Assembly (NCBI GenBank): GCA_041913045.1
Contig: JAYSGB010000001.1
Span: 1-64,000 of the forward strand
Length of the DNA: 64,000 bases
Direction of reading: 5' to 3'
From: CAMLOF01 sp041913045
GTDB lineage: Bacteria > Pseudomonadota > Gammaproteobacteria > Burkholderiales > Burkholderiaceae_C
Shown here: piece after piece, positions 24,484-33,260 of the stretch
Position numbering within the stretch: the first letter of the stretch is position 1
Layout of the letters: each line of letters opens with the position of its first letter
The notes under the pieces: model-generated
What the model saw: the letters and a program-made list of their open reading frames with translations, nothing else
Database searches by the model: none
Told to the model about the DNA's origin: nothing
Translations under genes and position numbers: made by a program

Positions 24484-25437
24484 TCAGACGCCGCGCATCA
24501 TCGCGTCACGCTGACGCTGCACGAATTCCTGGTAGGTATCAATACCGCGCAACTGCAGGATGGTGTTGCGCACAGCCGCCTCCACCAGCACGGCCATGTT
24601 GCGGCCCGCCACCACCTGAATCACCGCCTTACGCACAGCCACACCCAGCACATCCTGGTACAACGGCTCGTGGGGCAGGCGGTCATAGTCGCGCTCCATG
24701 GTCTCTTTGCGCACCAGATGCACGATCAGGCGCAGGCGCATCTTGCGGCGCACGGCCGTCTCGCCAAAAATCGCCTTGATGTCCAGCAGACCGATGCCGC
24801 GCACCTCCAGCAGGTTTTGCAGCAGATCGGGGCAACGCCCTTCCAGTGTGGTCTGGTTGACGCGGTGGAAATCCACGGCATCGTCAGCCACCAGGCCGTG
24901 CCCGCGAGAAATCAGTTCCAGCCCCAGCTCGCTCTTGCCCAGGCCAGACTCACCGGTGATGAGCACACCCAGACCCAGGATGTCCATGAACACGCCGTGC
25001 AGTGTGGTTCGGTCAGCGAAATGGCGCGAAAGGTAGGCGCGCAAGACGTCAATGACGAAAGCGGCGGAGTCTGGCGTGGTGAAAAGCGGTATGTGCGCAC
25101 GCTCGCACATGGCCATCAATTCGGGAGGCGGCACCTGGTCGTCTGCCACCACCAGCGCGGGGGGCTCCAGCACAACAATGCGCGACACCCTGCGGCGGCA
25201 GTCCTCCATGGTGGAGTTGGTGAGGTAGGCCACTTCGCGCGAACCCAGCACCTGCACGCGGTAGGGGTGGATGTAATTGAGGTAACCCACCAGGTCCGCA
25301 CCGGAACGGGCTTCGCTGATGGCCTTGTCGTCAAATCGGCGCTCTGACGCGCTTTGTCCAGCGGCCCAATGCCATTTCAGGGTTTCCCGATGGTCCTCGA
25401 AGAGGACGTCGGCATTGACGACAGCGGTGGGTTTCAT
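24484..25437 (-). CDS. hprK: HPr kinase/phosphorylase
   Basis: A 317-residue bifunctional enzyme that phosphorylates and dephosphorylates a serine on HPr-type proteins. The P-loop GESGLGKS is at 162-169, followed by LVADDAVDF and the signature EVRGIGLLDIKAIFG. In betaproteobacteria it works with a partial PTS that is regulatory rather than sugar-transporting. It lies 37 bases after ptsN on the same strand, and 18 bases from the end of the convergent HxlR gene. Confidence 0.96.
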   Translation of the reverse strand: MKPTAVVNADVLFEDHRETLKWHWAAGQSASERRFDDKAISEARSGADLVGYLNYIHPYRVQVLGSREVAYLTNSTMEDCRRRVSRIVVLEPPALVVADDQVPPPELMAMCERAHIPLFTTPDSAAFVIDVLRAYLSRHFADRTTLHGVFMDILGLGVLITGESGLGKSELGLELISRGHGLVADDAVDFHRVNQTTLEGRCPDLLQNLLEVRGIGLLDIKAIFGETAVRRKMRLRLIVHLVRKETMERDYDRLPHEPLYQDVLGVAVRKAVIQVVAGRNMAVLVEAAVRNTILQLRGIDTYQEFVQRQRDAMMRGV

Positions 25438-25474
25438 TCAGGAAGGGGGCGCGGGGCCCCTCTGGATAAGCCTG

Positions 25475-25945
25475 TCAGGCAGCGGCGTGGGCCGACTGCC
25501 ATTGAGCGATGAGCTGGTGCAGTTCGCTGGCAGCCGTGGTGGCCTTCATCTGCTCCCGAAGCGTGCCGTCACTCAGCAGTTCGGCAATCTCAGAGAGGAT
25601 TTCCAGGTGCTTCTGCGTGGCGGCTTCCGGCACCAGCAGGAAGATCATCAGGCGCACTGGCTGCTCATCAGGCGCATCAAAGCCAATGGGGTTGGCCAGC
25701 TGGAAAACGGCAGCCAGCGGCTGCTTGAGGCCCTTGATGCGGCCATGCGGAATGGCCACGCCATGACCCAGGCCAGTGGAGCCAAGACGCTCACGGGCAA
25801 ACAGGCTGTCTGTAATGAGGGCGCGGTTGAGCCCATGCAGGGATTCAAAAAGAAGACCTGCTTCTTCGAACGCACGCTTTTTGCTTGTGGCATCGACAGC
25901 GACGAGCACCTGTTCAGCAGGCAATATGGCAGAAAGTCGGTTCAT
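25475..25945 (-). CDS. ptsN: PTS-Ntr EIIA component
   Basis: A 156-residue EIIA-Ntr protein with the phosphorylatable His67 in HGVAIPHGRI and the typical MIFLLVPEAATQKHLEILSE segment. It belongs to the regulatory nitrogen PTS, linking phosphoenolpyruvate and nitrogen status to potassium transport and other targets. It is upstream of hprK in one operon and separated from hpf by a terminator. Confidence 0.95.
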   Translation of the reverse strand: MNRLSAILPAEQVLVAVDATSKKRAFEEAGLLFESLHGLNRALITDSLFARERLGSTGLGHGVAIPHGRIKGLKQPLAAVFQLANPIGFDAPDEQPVRLMIFLLVPEAATQKHLEILSEIAELLSDGTLREQMKATTAASELHQLIAQWQSAHAAA

Positions 25946-26001
25946 AGGACAGCCTCACGGAGCGCAAATTATGCCCTTCTGGGCCAATCTTGCTAGTGCG
26001 C

Positions 26002-26039
26002 AAAAAAAACAGGCCGCTTGACAAAGTCTGCGGCCTGTT
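26002..26039 (-). terminator. Intrinsic terminator after hpf
   Basis: On the minus strand AACAGGCCGC (26039-26030) pairs with GCGGCCTGTT (26017-26008) over a 12-base loop and runs into eight T. It ends the hpf transcript 37 bases after the stop codon and separates it from ptsN-hprK. Confidence 0.88.
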
Positions 26040-26075
26040 GCAGTGCAGCATGGTCAGCTGCCCATCAAGAGCGAC

Positions 26076-26408
26076 TCATTGGAGTTCGCGCTTGACAGTT
26101 TCATGGTGGTGGTCCTGCACCTTGTCCTTGTAGCGCAGCACCTGCCGGTCCAGTTTGTCGGCAAGCTCATCCACCGCCGCGTACAGGTCGGAGTGTGAAC
26201 TTTCCGCAAAAATGTCCTTTCCCTTCACATGGATATTGCACTCTGCTTTCTGGCGGAGATCCTTCTCGGTGAGCTTGTCCACGGTCAACAAGACCTTTAT
26301 GTCCACCACCTGTTCGAAGTGGCGGGAGATGCGGTCCAGCTTGCTGGTCACGTAAGTTCGCAGCGCGGGAGTGATTTCGAGGTGATGACCGCTGATCGTC
26401 AGGTTCAT
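26076..26408 (-). CDS. hpf: Ribosome hibernation-promoting factor
   Basis: A 110-residue short HPF/RaiA-family protein that binds the 30S subunit and dimerises or silences ribosomes in stationary phase. Features are MNLTISGHHLEITPALR at the N-terminus, HFEQVVDIKVLL, and ESSHSDLYAAVDELADKLD. GGAGG before the ATG at 26408 fixes the start and removes an N-terminal extension. rpoN, which precedes hpf in many proteobacteria, is absent here; an MFS gene is upstream. The 5' leader carries a GGACTGG/CCAGTCC hairpin with a T-rich loop. Confidence 0.94.
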   Translation of the reverse strand: MNLTISGHHLEITPALRTYVTSKLDRISRHFEQVVDIKVLLTVDKLTEKDLRQKAECNIHVKGKDIFAESSHSDLYAAVDELADKLDRQVLRYKDKVQDHHHETVKRELQ

Positions 26409-26572
26409 GAAGAGCCTCCTTTGCTCTGGGGAAACAGGACTGGTGCAAAAAAACGCCAGTCCACGGGAAACCATTTTGACTCAACTATGCCCGCTTCCAA
26501 CAGGTCGGACAAGGGTGCACTGCAGCAAAGGTGAGCAGGATGGACGGTTATTGCAAAAAGCCTTGTGCCAAG

Positions 26573-27811
26573 TCAAACTGATCGGTGTTCCACACCAGAG
26601 GCGCCGTGCAGGCGCAGGGTGCGCGCCACCACAATGCTCAGCAGGCTGGCCGCCACGCCGACCAGCGCCGCCAGCCAGTAGTGACGCACCAGCCCAGCGG
26701 CGTCGCGCTGGATGATGTACCCGCCCACAAATGCTGCCGCCCCCATGGCGGCCGACTGCACGGCAGAACTGAAAGCCATGAACGTACCCCGCAGGGCTGG
26801 GTCTGCCGCAGACGTGACCAGCGCCATGCCGGGGATCATGCGCCCGCTCATGAGCACAAACATTGAGGTGGAAACCACCAGCACCACCCACAGCGGCACC
26901 TCCGGCAGAACAGTCATGCCCACCAACGGAAAACCCAGCGCCAGCGCCAGCCACGAAAAAACCCGTACTTTGCCCAGATGATCGGCCATACGCCCCACCA
27001 GCCGCGCCGTTAACAGCGTGGCCAGCCCGCCGCACAGGTAAAGCCAGGGGATTTCGGCGTCGGTCAAACCCACATTTGCCTGCAGGTAGATGGTGATGTA
27101 GGGAATCACCGTGAAGCCGGTGAACATCATCAAGGCGGTGAACAGCAGGGCGCGCAGATGGTTGGGCTCGCGCAGCACGCGCGCGATGCCTTGCCAGGTG
27201 CCGGCACGCTCACCGTCGAGGTGCCCGCTGAGGGACGGCAGGCTGTAGAGCGCCCCCAGTGCGAACAAGCCACTCAGTGCTGCGATGGCGATGAAGGGCC
27301 AGTTCCACCCCCAGTGCGAAGCGATCCAGAGGCTCAAAGGCACGCCCGCCACGGTGGACACCGAGAACGATGACATCACCACGCCCATCGCCCTGCCGCG
27401 CCGCTCAAAGGGCACGGCATCGGCCACGATGGTCTGGCACAGTGCCGTGAGCACACCGCCGAACAGCCCCGCCGCGACACGCGCCGCCATCAAAAAACCA
27501 AAGGTTGGCGCCAACCCGCAGGCCAGCGTTGCCAGCGCGAACAGGGTGTAGAGCGTGAGCAGCAGCTTCTTTCGGTCGAAACGGTCCAGGTAGGTGCTGG
27601 CAGCCAACCCCGACAGTCCCGCCGCAAAGGTGTAGGCCGATACGAGCAGCCCGAACTGTGCGTCGCTGATGCCGAACAGCCGCGTGAGCTGCGGGCCCAG
27701 CGGCATCATGATCATGAAGTCGAGGATGTGCGTGAACTGCACGCCCGCCAGTGTGAGCAACAGCACCCGCTCGCGGGATGCGCCAGTGACGGTGGAAGAG
27801 GAGTTGGTCAT
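26573..27811 (-). CDS. MFS transporter (DHA1-type exporter)
   Basis: A 412-residue major facilitator with about 12 transmembrane helices. TM2-3 loop YLDRFDRKKLLL and the sequence RRGRAMGVVMSSFSVSTVAGVP (broken here only by residue choice) resemble the arabinose-efflux or drug-proton antiporter group. The substrate cannot be told. The start at 27811 is chosen because an upstream continuation lacks MFS character and lies antisense to nothing useful; no Shine-Dalgarno is evident. A palindrome abuts the start codon. The RpiR gene lies 119 bases upstream on the same strand. Confidence 0.88.
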   Translation of the reverse strand: MTNSSSTVTGASRERVLLLTLAGVQFTHILDFMIMMPLGPQLTRLFGISDAQFGLLVSAYTFAAGLSGLAASTYLDRFDRKKLLLTLYTLFALATLACGLAPTFGFLMAARVAAGLFGGVLTALCQTIVADAVPFERRGRAMGVVMSSFSVSTVAGVPLSLWIASHWGWNWPFIAIAALSGLFALGALYSLPSLSGHLDGERAGTWQGIARVLREPNHLRALLFTALMMFTGFTVIPYITIYLQANVGLTDAEIPWLYLCGGLATLLTARLVGRMADHLGKVRVFSWLALALGFPLVGMTVLPEVPLWVVLVVSTSMFVLMSGRMIPGMALVTSAADPALRGTFMAFSSAVQSAAMGAAAFVGGYIIQRDAAGLVRHYWLAALVGVAASLLSIVVARTLRLHGASGVEHRSV

Positions 27812-27830
27812 GACAATGTTCAGAATTGTC
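27812..27830. promoter_or_regulatory. Inverted repeat abutting the MFS start codon
   Basis: GACAAT (27812-27817) and ATTGTC (27825-27830) are perfect arms around a 7-base spacer, immediately before the ATG on the minus strand where a ribosome site is missing. It could be a repressor operator or a translational hairpin. Confidence 0.4.
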
Positions 27831-27930
27831 AAATGTAACGCCAGCATCCAAGTCACGCAGAACATGGGGTTTCCCGGCCAACCCCGGCTCTGGAGACGAT
27901 TTGGGGGCTCCCTGCGAGCCAGCCCGCCCT

Positions 27931-28878
27931 TCACCGATTCTGGTGGGGAGCGGGGCTGGGTGCGGCGTGCAGATAGTGCGAGATGGCCTCGGTCAGCCGC
28001 CCCGCCTTTTCCACGGTCCCGTGGGTGCGCAGCATGACCGCGCTCACCAATGCCTCGATGACGAACAGGGCCGAAACGGTACTGCTGGAGAGCACGGGAT
28101 GCGCGGCTGGCGCCAGCAGGACGTCGTCCGCCACCGCCGCCAGAGGCGAAGCCAGCGAATCGGTGACCGCCACAACCTGTGCTCCCCGCGAACGTGCGTA
28201 GGCGCTCAGGCGAACGGCGTCGTCGGAGTAGCGCGGCAACGAGATCGCTATCAAAACGTCGCCCTCCCCGATGTTCATGAGCCGCCCGGCCGCCACCTCG
28301 GTGCCGCCGAACTCCACGACATTGACCAGTCCCTGGCAATAAGGCTGCAAATCCAGCGCGAGGATGGCCGCGAGGTGCGCGCTCAGCCCAAAGCCCTGCG
28401 TGTAGACCACGCTGGCTCCCGCCACGCGCTCGGCAACGCGCTGCAGGTGGTTTTCGTCCAGACCCTGCACAGCCTGCTGGACGTTGTCCATGCACACCTT
28501 CAGACCATCAGCCATGGGGCTGGGGGCGTCTGCATCACGCGCAACGGCCCCGCGCAGTTTCTCCACTGGCTGCAGCACGTCCTGCATCACCTTCGCCATC
28601 TCGGCGCGCAAAGCCGCGAAACCGCTCATGCCCAGCAACCGGGCGAAACGGCTCAACGTAGCGGTGGAGGTGCCCGCATTGGCAGCCAGTTCCTCAATGC
28701 CCCAGGCGGTTGCCCGCACCGGGTTGCGGAGCAGGAAGTCCGCGATGGCCCGGTTGCCCGCCGTGGTGGCGTGATCTGCCAGCAGACGCCGCAACCGCTG
28801 CCCCAGCTCTGACTGCCCAAACACAAGTTCAACAGGGACATGCGCGGGCGCATCAGGGTTTACCTTGATCTTTGCCAT
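27931..28878 (-). CDS. RpiR/MurR-family regulator with SIS domain
   Basis: A 315-residue regulator with an N-terminal RpiR helix-turn-helix (about 20-100; ELAANAGTSTATLSRFARLLG) and a C-terminal SIS domain (about 140-290; VVYTQGFGLSAHLAAILALDL, then LIAISLPRYSDDAVRL). SIS domains usually bind phosphosugars, but here the gene is divergent from an amino-acid-type ABC operon. Similar regulators of amino acid and opine-like compounds exist. The 70-base divergent gap contains a perfect palindrome, the likely operator. Confidence 0.9.
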   Translation of the reverse strand: MAKIKVNPDAPAHVPVELVFGQSELGQRLRRLLADHATTAGNRAIADFLLRNPVRATAWGIEELAANAGTSTATLSRFARLLGMSGFAALRAEMAKVMQDVLQPVEKLRGAVARDADAPSPMADGLKVCMDNVQQAVQGLDENHLQRVAERVAGASVVYTQGFGLSAHLAAILALDLQPYCQGLVNVVEFGGTEVAAGRLMNIGEGDVLIAISLPRYSDDAVRLSAYARSRGAQVVAVTDSLASPLAAVADDVLLAPAAHPVLSSSTVSALFVIEALVSAVMLRTHGTVEKAGRLTEAISHYLHAAPSPAPHQNR

Positions 28879-28898
28879 GATTTTCTTTATTTACAATC

Positions 28899-28917
28899 GT
28901 GAAAACTTTATTTTCAC
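28899..28917. promoter_or_regulatory. Perfect palindrome, probable RpiR operator
   Basis: GTGAAAA-CTTTA-TTTTCAC has perfect 7-base arms. It lies between the divergent RpiR gene (start 28878) and the ABC operon (start 28949), in an AT-rich stretch where both promoters must be. RpiR-family regulators bind such sites; the match is by position and shape. Confidence 0.7.
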
Positions 28918-28948
28918 CCGAATCCACCCCAACCCAAAGGACCTCTCC

Positions 28949-29737
28949 ATGATTCGACAGACCGTCTCCGTTGCTGGCCTTCTTCTGGCACTTCTGGCGC
29001 CCATTGGCGTGCAAGCACAGGCCCCCGACTGGGCCAAGATCCGAATCGGCGTGGAAGGCAACTACCCGCCGTTCTCGCGCCTTGGAGCCGACGGCAAGCT
29101 CGGCGGCTTTGACATTGACATCGCCAACGCCATCTGCGCGCAACTCAAGGCGGAATGTACCTTGGTGCAGCAAGAGTGGGACGGCATGATGCCCGCGCTC
29201 AACGCCAGGAAGTTCGACATGATCGTGGCCTCCATGACCATCAGCGAAGAACGCAAGCGCGTGGCGGAGTTCAGCGATCCTTACTATGACGTTCCGTCCC
29301 GCTGGGTCGCCAAGGCCGGCATGTTCAAAGACGCGAGCCCTGCTTCGCTCAAAGGCAAAAAAATCATCGTGCTGCGCAACAGCCCGCGCGCAAAGTACGT
29401 GTCGGAAACCTACAAGGACAGCGAAGTGCTTCTGGTGGCAAAGGAGAACGAGGTCTACCTGGAGCTGGCTTCCGGCCGTGGTGACATCGGCTTCGGTTCA
29501 TCCGTGGTGTCTGCCGAAGCGTTCCTGAAGAAGCCGGAGGGCAAAGGCTATGAACAGGTTGGCCCCAACGTTCGCCTTGGCGCAGGTGTTGACGGAGGCG
29601 TAGGTATAGCCATGCGCAAGGGCGACAGCGAGTTGCGCGAGAAAGTCAACGCCGCACTCAAGGCCATCAAGGCCAATGGAACGTACAAGGCGATCAATGC
29701 CAGGTACTTCGACTTTGACATCAGCGGCGCTCAGTAA
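28949..29737 (+). CDS. Amino-acid ABC transporter substrate-binding protein
   Basis: A 262-residue periplasmic protein of the HisJ/ArgT/NocT family. A signal peptide (about 1-24, ending VQAQA) precedes IRIGVEGNYPPFSRLGADGK, GFDIDIANAICAQL and FDMIVASMTISEERK, the ligand-binding fold. The family pattern fits basic amino acids or opines. AAAGGA before the ATG at 28949 sets the start, excluding an upstream extension through the promoter. It is the first gene of the operon with two permeases, a deacylase and the ATPase. Confidence 0.93.
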   Translation: MIRQTVSVAGLLLALLAPIGVQAQAPDWAKIRIGVEGNYPPFSRLGADGKLGGFDIDIANAICAQLKAECTLVQQEWDGMMPALNARKFDMIVASMTISEERKRVAEFSDPYYDVPSRWVAKAGMFKDASPASLKGKKIIVLRNSPRAKYVSETYKDSEVLLVAKENEVYLELASGRGDIGFGSSVVSAEAFLKKPEGKGYEQVGPNVRLGAGVDGGVGIAMRKGDSELREKVNAALKAIKANGTYKAINARYFDFDISGAQ

Positions 29738-29785
29738 ACAGCCCCCACTCCCTGTGCGCTTGGCCCGACCTGGGTCAAGCGCCAT

Positions 29786-30487
29786 ATGAACCTCTCCATC
29801 ATGTTGCACGGATACCTGCCCGCAATCCTCGAAGGCCTGTGGTCCACGCTGCGCGTGGCCGCCAGTGCTCTGGCTGTGGCATGTGCCTTCGGTCTGTTCG
29901 GCGCCGCCGCCAAACTGTCGAGGTCACGGACTGCACAGCTGCTGGCCAACGCCTACACCACCTTCATCCGAGGTCTGCCCGAACTCGTCCTGATGCTGGG
30001 CATTTTCTATGGCGGACAGATCCTGCTCAACCGCTTGGCCGATGCGCAAGGCTGGGGCTATATCGACGTTCCGCCGTTTGCGGCAGGCGTCATCACCATT
30101 GGATTCATTTTTGGCGCCTACCTGACCGAGACCTTCAGAGGGGCGATCCTCGCGGTGCCACAGGGCCAGTTCGAGGCCGCCGCAGCCTACGGACTGGGGC
30201 GCCTGACCACTTGGCGCCGCATAGTGCTGCCGCAAATGATCAGGCACGCCATACCGGGATTCGCCAACAACTGGCTGGTCATGGTCAAGGCCACAGCGCT
30301 CGTGTCACTGATCGGACTGGACGACATGGTGCACCGCGCGGGCTTGGCCGCCGCCGCGACGCGTGAGCCGTTTACCTTCTACATGATCTCCGCCGGGCTG
30401 TACCTGGCGGTCACCACGGTCTCGATCTGCCTGCTGTCGCGCCTTGAAGCGCGCTACAGCCTGGGCGTCAAGCGAGTGGAGTTTTGA
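29786..30487 (+). CDS. Amino-acid ABC transporter permease (HisQ type)
   Basis: A 233-residue inner membrane permease with about five helices and the ABC-facing EAA loop (EAAAAYGLGRLTTWRRIVLPQ near 130-150). IRGLPELVLMLGIFYGGQ near 52 is typical of the HisQ/NocQ group. It starts 48 bases after the binding protein gene and ends one base before the next permease. Confidence 0.93.
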   Translation: MNLSIMLHGYLPAILEGLWSTLRVAASALAVACAFGLFGAAAKLSRSRTAQLLANAYTTFIRGLPELVLMLGIFYGGQILLNRLADAQGWGYIDVPPFAAGVITIGFIFGAYLTETFRGAILAVPQGQFEAAAAYGLGRLTTWRRIVLPQMIRHAIPGFANNWLVMVKATALVSLIGLDDMVHRAGLAAAATREPFTFYMISAGLYLAVTTVSICLLSRLEARYSLGVKRVEF

Positions 30488-30488
30488 A

Positions 30489-31205
30489 ATGGCCGACTTG
30501 ATAGATTGGGCACTCATCGCCGAGCAGCTGCCAAATTACATCCAGGGACTCAAGGTCACCCTGATTCTCCTCGTCATCAGTCTGGCAACGGGTTTGCTGC
30601 TATCGGTTCCGCTGGCGGTTGCCCGGGTTTCGCGCAGAGCATGGCTGGCACGGTCCGTCTGGCTGTTCACCTACGTGTTTCGCGGCACGCCCCTGCTGGT
30701 TCAGATGTTCGTCGTCTACTACGGCTTCGCACAGTTTGAGTGGGTCCGCGACAGCGTGGCCTGGGTTGCCTTCAAGAACGCATGGTTCTGCGCGTGGCTC
30801 ACCTTCGCACTCAACACCACGGCCTACACGACCGAAATCATCGCTGGCGCACTTCGGGCGACCCCCTCTGGAGAGGTGGAGGCTGCCCACAGCTATGGGC
30901 TCACAGGCTACAAGCTTTACACGCGCATCCTGCTGCCCAGCGCGCTGCGGCGCGCCTTGCCCCAGTACAGCAACGAAGCCGTCGGCATGATGCACGCGAC
31001 CGCCATCGCATCCGCCGTCACCCTGGTCGACGTCACCCGTGTTGCACGCGACGTCTATGCCAACTACCTGCTGCCCGCCGAGGCCTTTGGTACAGCCGCA
31101 GCTATCTACTTCGTTCTGACATTCACGCTTGCTGGCGGCTTCAAGTTGCTTGAGCTGCGCTTCCTGCGCCACCTCCGGGCCCAACAACCGACGGGGTCGC
31201 ACTGA
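30489..31205 (+). CDS. Amino-acid ABC transporter permease (HisM type)
   Basis: A 238-residue permease, partner of the preceding one. It has FRGTPLLVQMFVVYYG near 70 and the EAA loop EVEAAHSYGLTGYKLYTRI near 140. The start ATG at 30489 almost touches the stop of the first permease, showing translational coupling; a longer frame from 30444 inside that gene is not used. It should form the heterodimeric channel. Confidence 0.93.
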   Translation: MADLIDWALIAEQLPNYIQGLKVTLILLVISLATGLLLSVPLAVARVSRRAWLARSVWLFTYVFRGTPLLVQMFVVYYGFAQFEWVRDSVAWVAFKNAWFCAWLTFALNTTAYTTEIIAGALRATPSGEVEAAHSYGLTGYKLYTRILLPSALRRALPQYSNEAVGMMHATAIASAVTLVDVTRVARDVYANYLLPAEAFGTAAAIYFVLTFTLAGGFKLLELRFLRHLRAQQPTGSH

Positions 31206-31226
31206 CGCCCGCTTCACACCCCTCCC

Positions 31227-32345
31227 ATGAAAACCGAAACCATAGAGTTGTTGAACGACGTGCCGGGCACCCGGCGCTCACTTACGGTGCTTCGCTTTGG
31301 CAAACCGGGGCATGGCCCCAAGGCATACCTGCAGGCTGCCCTGCATGCCGATGAAGTGCCCGCACTGGTGGTCACCCACGTGCTTCGCGAACAACTGGCG
31401 GCGCTAGAAGCCGCGGAACAAATCACCGGCGAGATCATTCTGGTTCCCTACGCGAACCCCATTGGCCTGGGGCAAATCGTTCTGGGGCAACAGCAAGGCC
31501 GCTTTGCCCTGAATGACGGGAAAAACTTCAACCGTGGCTTTGCAGACCTGGCACCACGCGTCAAGACCCTGATTGAGAGCGAACGGGCTGACAACCCGGC
31601 GCGGCCCGCCCTGCAGGAAGTGAAAGCGGCAATCCGCCAAGCGGCCAGCGAACTGGGGGCATCCACACCGGCAGAAGATTTGAAGCGGCAACTGCTGCGC
31701 CTTGCTGCAGATGCGGATGTCGTGCTTGACCTGCACTGTGACGCTGATGCCGTGATGCACCTGTATGCCCTCACGCCTCAAGCCGCTGAAGCCACCCAGC
31801 TCGGCGCCCTCTTGCGTGCGCGAGCCGTGCTGTTGGCCACAGAGTCAGGGGACTCCCCGTTCGACGAAGCGTGCAGCGCTTTGTGGCTGCGCCTGCAGCA
31901 GGCATTGCCCGGCCACATGCTGCCGCTGGCCTGTTTCGCCGCCACGGTGGAGCTGCGCGGAGAGGCCGACACGGACATCGATCTGGCCCGCCAGGATGCG
32001 GCCGCGCTGCTGGACTTCCTGCGCCTGCGCGGACTCATCCAAGGCCCCACGCCGGTTGTGCCGGAACCCGCATGCGCGGCCACACCGCTTTCAGGATCGG
32101 AGCCGATGACTGCACCGGTCAGCGGCGTGGTCGTATTCCATCGCCACCCCGGCGAGCGTGTCGCCGCCGGTGACCTGATCGCTGAAGTCCTGGACCCGGT
32201 GAACGGCACGGCTCACCCGGTGCATTGCAAGTCTGCCGGCGTCTTCTACGCGCGCTGCGGCAGCCGTTGGGCCCCTGCTGGCAAACGCCTCGGAAAAATC
32301 GCTGGCACCTCGCTTGCCCGGACCGGCAAGCTGCTCAGCCCCTGA
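31227..32345 (+). CDS. Succinylglutamate desuccinylase/aspartoacylase-family deacylase (M14)
   Basis: A 372-residue zinc hydrolase of the AstE/AspA group. Zinc ligands are expected in LHADEVPAL (His-x-x-Glu, near 38) and VLDLHCDADAV near 171, with NDGKNFNRGF between them as in the family. The C-terminal part (about 293-372; VSGVVVFHRHPGERVAAGD) is a small beta domain often found in this group. Such enzymes remove acyl groups from amino acids (for example the ectoine-derived deacetylase DoeB). Its place inside the ABC operon, between permease and ATPase genes, suggests that it processes the imported compound. Confidence 0.88.
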   Translation: MKTETIELLNDVPGTRRSLTVLRFGKPGHGPKAYLQAALHADEVPALVVTHVLREQLAALEAAEQITGEIILVPYANPIGLGQIVLGQQQGRFALNDGKNFNRGFADLAPRVKTLIESERADNPARPALQEVKAAIRQAASELGASTPAEDLKRQLLRLAADADVVLDLHCDADAVMHLYALTPQAAEATQLGALLRARAVLLATESGDSPFDEACSALWLRLQQALPGHMLPLACFAATVELRGEADTDIDLARQDAAALLDFLRLRGLIQGPTPVVPEPACAATPLSGSEPMTAPVSGVVVFHRHPGERVAAGDLIAEVLDPVNGTAHPVHCKSAGVFYARCGSRWAPAGKRLGKIAGTSLARTGKLLSP

Positions 32346-32365
32346 ATGCTTACTTCAATCTGGTC

Positions 32366-33139
32366 ATGAACGCTTCCATCCAACTGCATGCCGAAGGCAT
32401 AACGAAACGCTACGGTTCGAACGAGGTACTCAAAGGTGTCAACGTGCGAGCGCACGCTGGCGACGTGATTTCCATGATTGGCTCCAGCGGCTCGGGCAAA
32501 AGCACTTTCTTGCGCTGCCTCAACCTGCTCGAACGCCCCAACGGCGGCCAGATACACGTTGCCGGAGAGGCGTTGGACCTGGTGCCCGACGCTGATGGCG
32601 GGCTGAAGGCGCGCGACTCTCGCCAACTGCAGCGCCTGCGGACACAGGTGACCATGGTGTTTCAGCACTTCAACCTGTGGGCTCACATGACGGCGCTGGA
32701 GAACATCATTGAGGCACCCGTCCAGGTGCTGGGCTTGTCCCGGGCAGAAGCCGTGGAACGCGCCGAACGCTACCTGCACAAGGTGGGGGTGTTCCATCGC
32801 CGCGACGCCTACCCCGCCCATCTGTCTGGGGGTGAGCAGCAGCGCGTGGCCATCGCCCGCGCCTTGGCGATGGAGCCCAAGGTCATGCTGTTCGATGAAC
32901 CGACATCGGCACTCGACCCAGAGCTGGTTGGCGAGGTGTTGCGGGTCATGCGCACCGTCGCCGAGGAAGGACGCACCATGATCGTTGTCACTCACGAGAT
33001 GAGCTTTGCCCGTGAGGTCAGCAATCATGTGGTCTTCCTGCACAAAGGCCAGATCGAGGAAGAGGGAGATCCCCGCGAAGTATTCGCACGGCCTCGCAGC
33101 GAGCGTCTTCGGGCGTTCCTGTCCAACAGCCTCAAATGA
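32366..33139 (+). CDS. Amino-acid ABC transporter ATP-binding protein (HisP type)
   Basis: A 257-residue ATPase. Walker A is GSSGSGKST near 39, the Q-loop is in VFQHFNLW, the signature reads LSGGEQQRVAIARAL, Walker B is VMLFDEPTSALDPE and the switch His is in VVTHEMSFARE. It belongs to the polar amino acid group (HisP/NocP/GlnQ). The ATG at 32366 follows the deacylase stop by 20 bases; an in-frame extension into that gene is not part of the protein. Confidence 0.95.
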   Translation: MNASIQLHAEGITKRYGSNEVLKGVNVRAHAGDVISMIGSSGSGKSTFLRCLNLLERPNGGQIHVAGEALDLVPDADGGLKARDSRQLQRLRTQVTMVFQHFNLWAHMTALENIIEAPVQVLGLSRAEAVERAERYLHKVGVFHRRDAYPAHLSGGEQQRVAIARALAMEPKVMLFDEPTSALDPELVGEVLRVMRTVAEEGRTMIVVTHEMSFAREVSNHVVFLHKGQIEEEGDPREVFARPRSERLRAFLSNSLK

Positions 33140-33260
33140 GTCTTTGACTGGCAGTAACCCGGCCGGTGGGCGCGGGTGGTAGTGGTGGTGACCCAAAGTC
33201 CTGCAATTTGGCGACAATGACTTTTGCAGAGACATATCACCGGAGGTTGCTGCGCAGACC

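Noticed and set aside
27812..28495. N-terminal extension of the MFS frame
   Set aside because: The extra 228 codons are antisense-like, out of frame within the RpiR gene and unlike any MFS N-terminus; the transporter starts at 27811.
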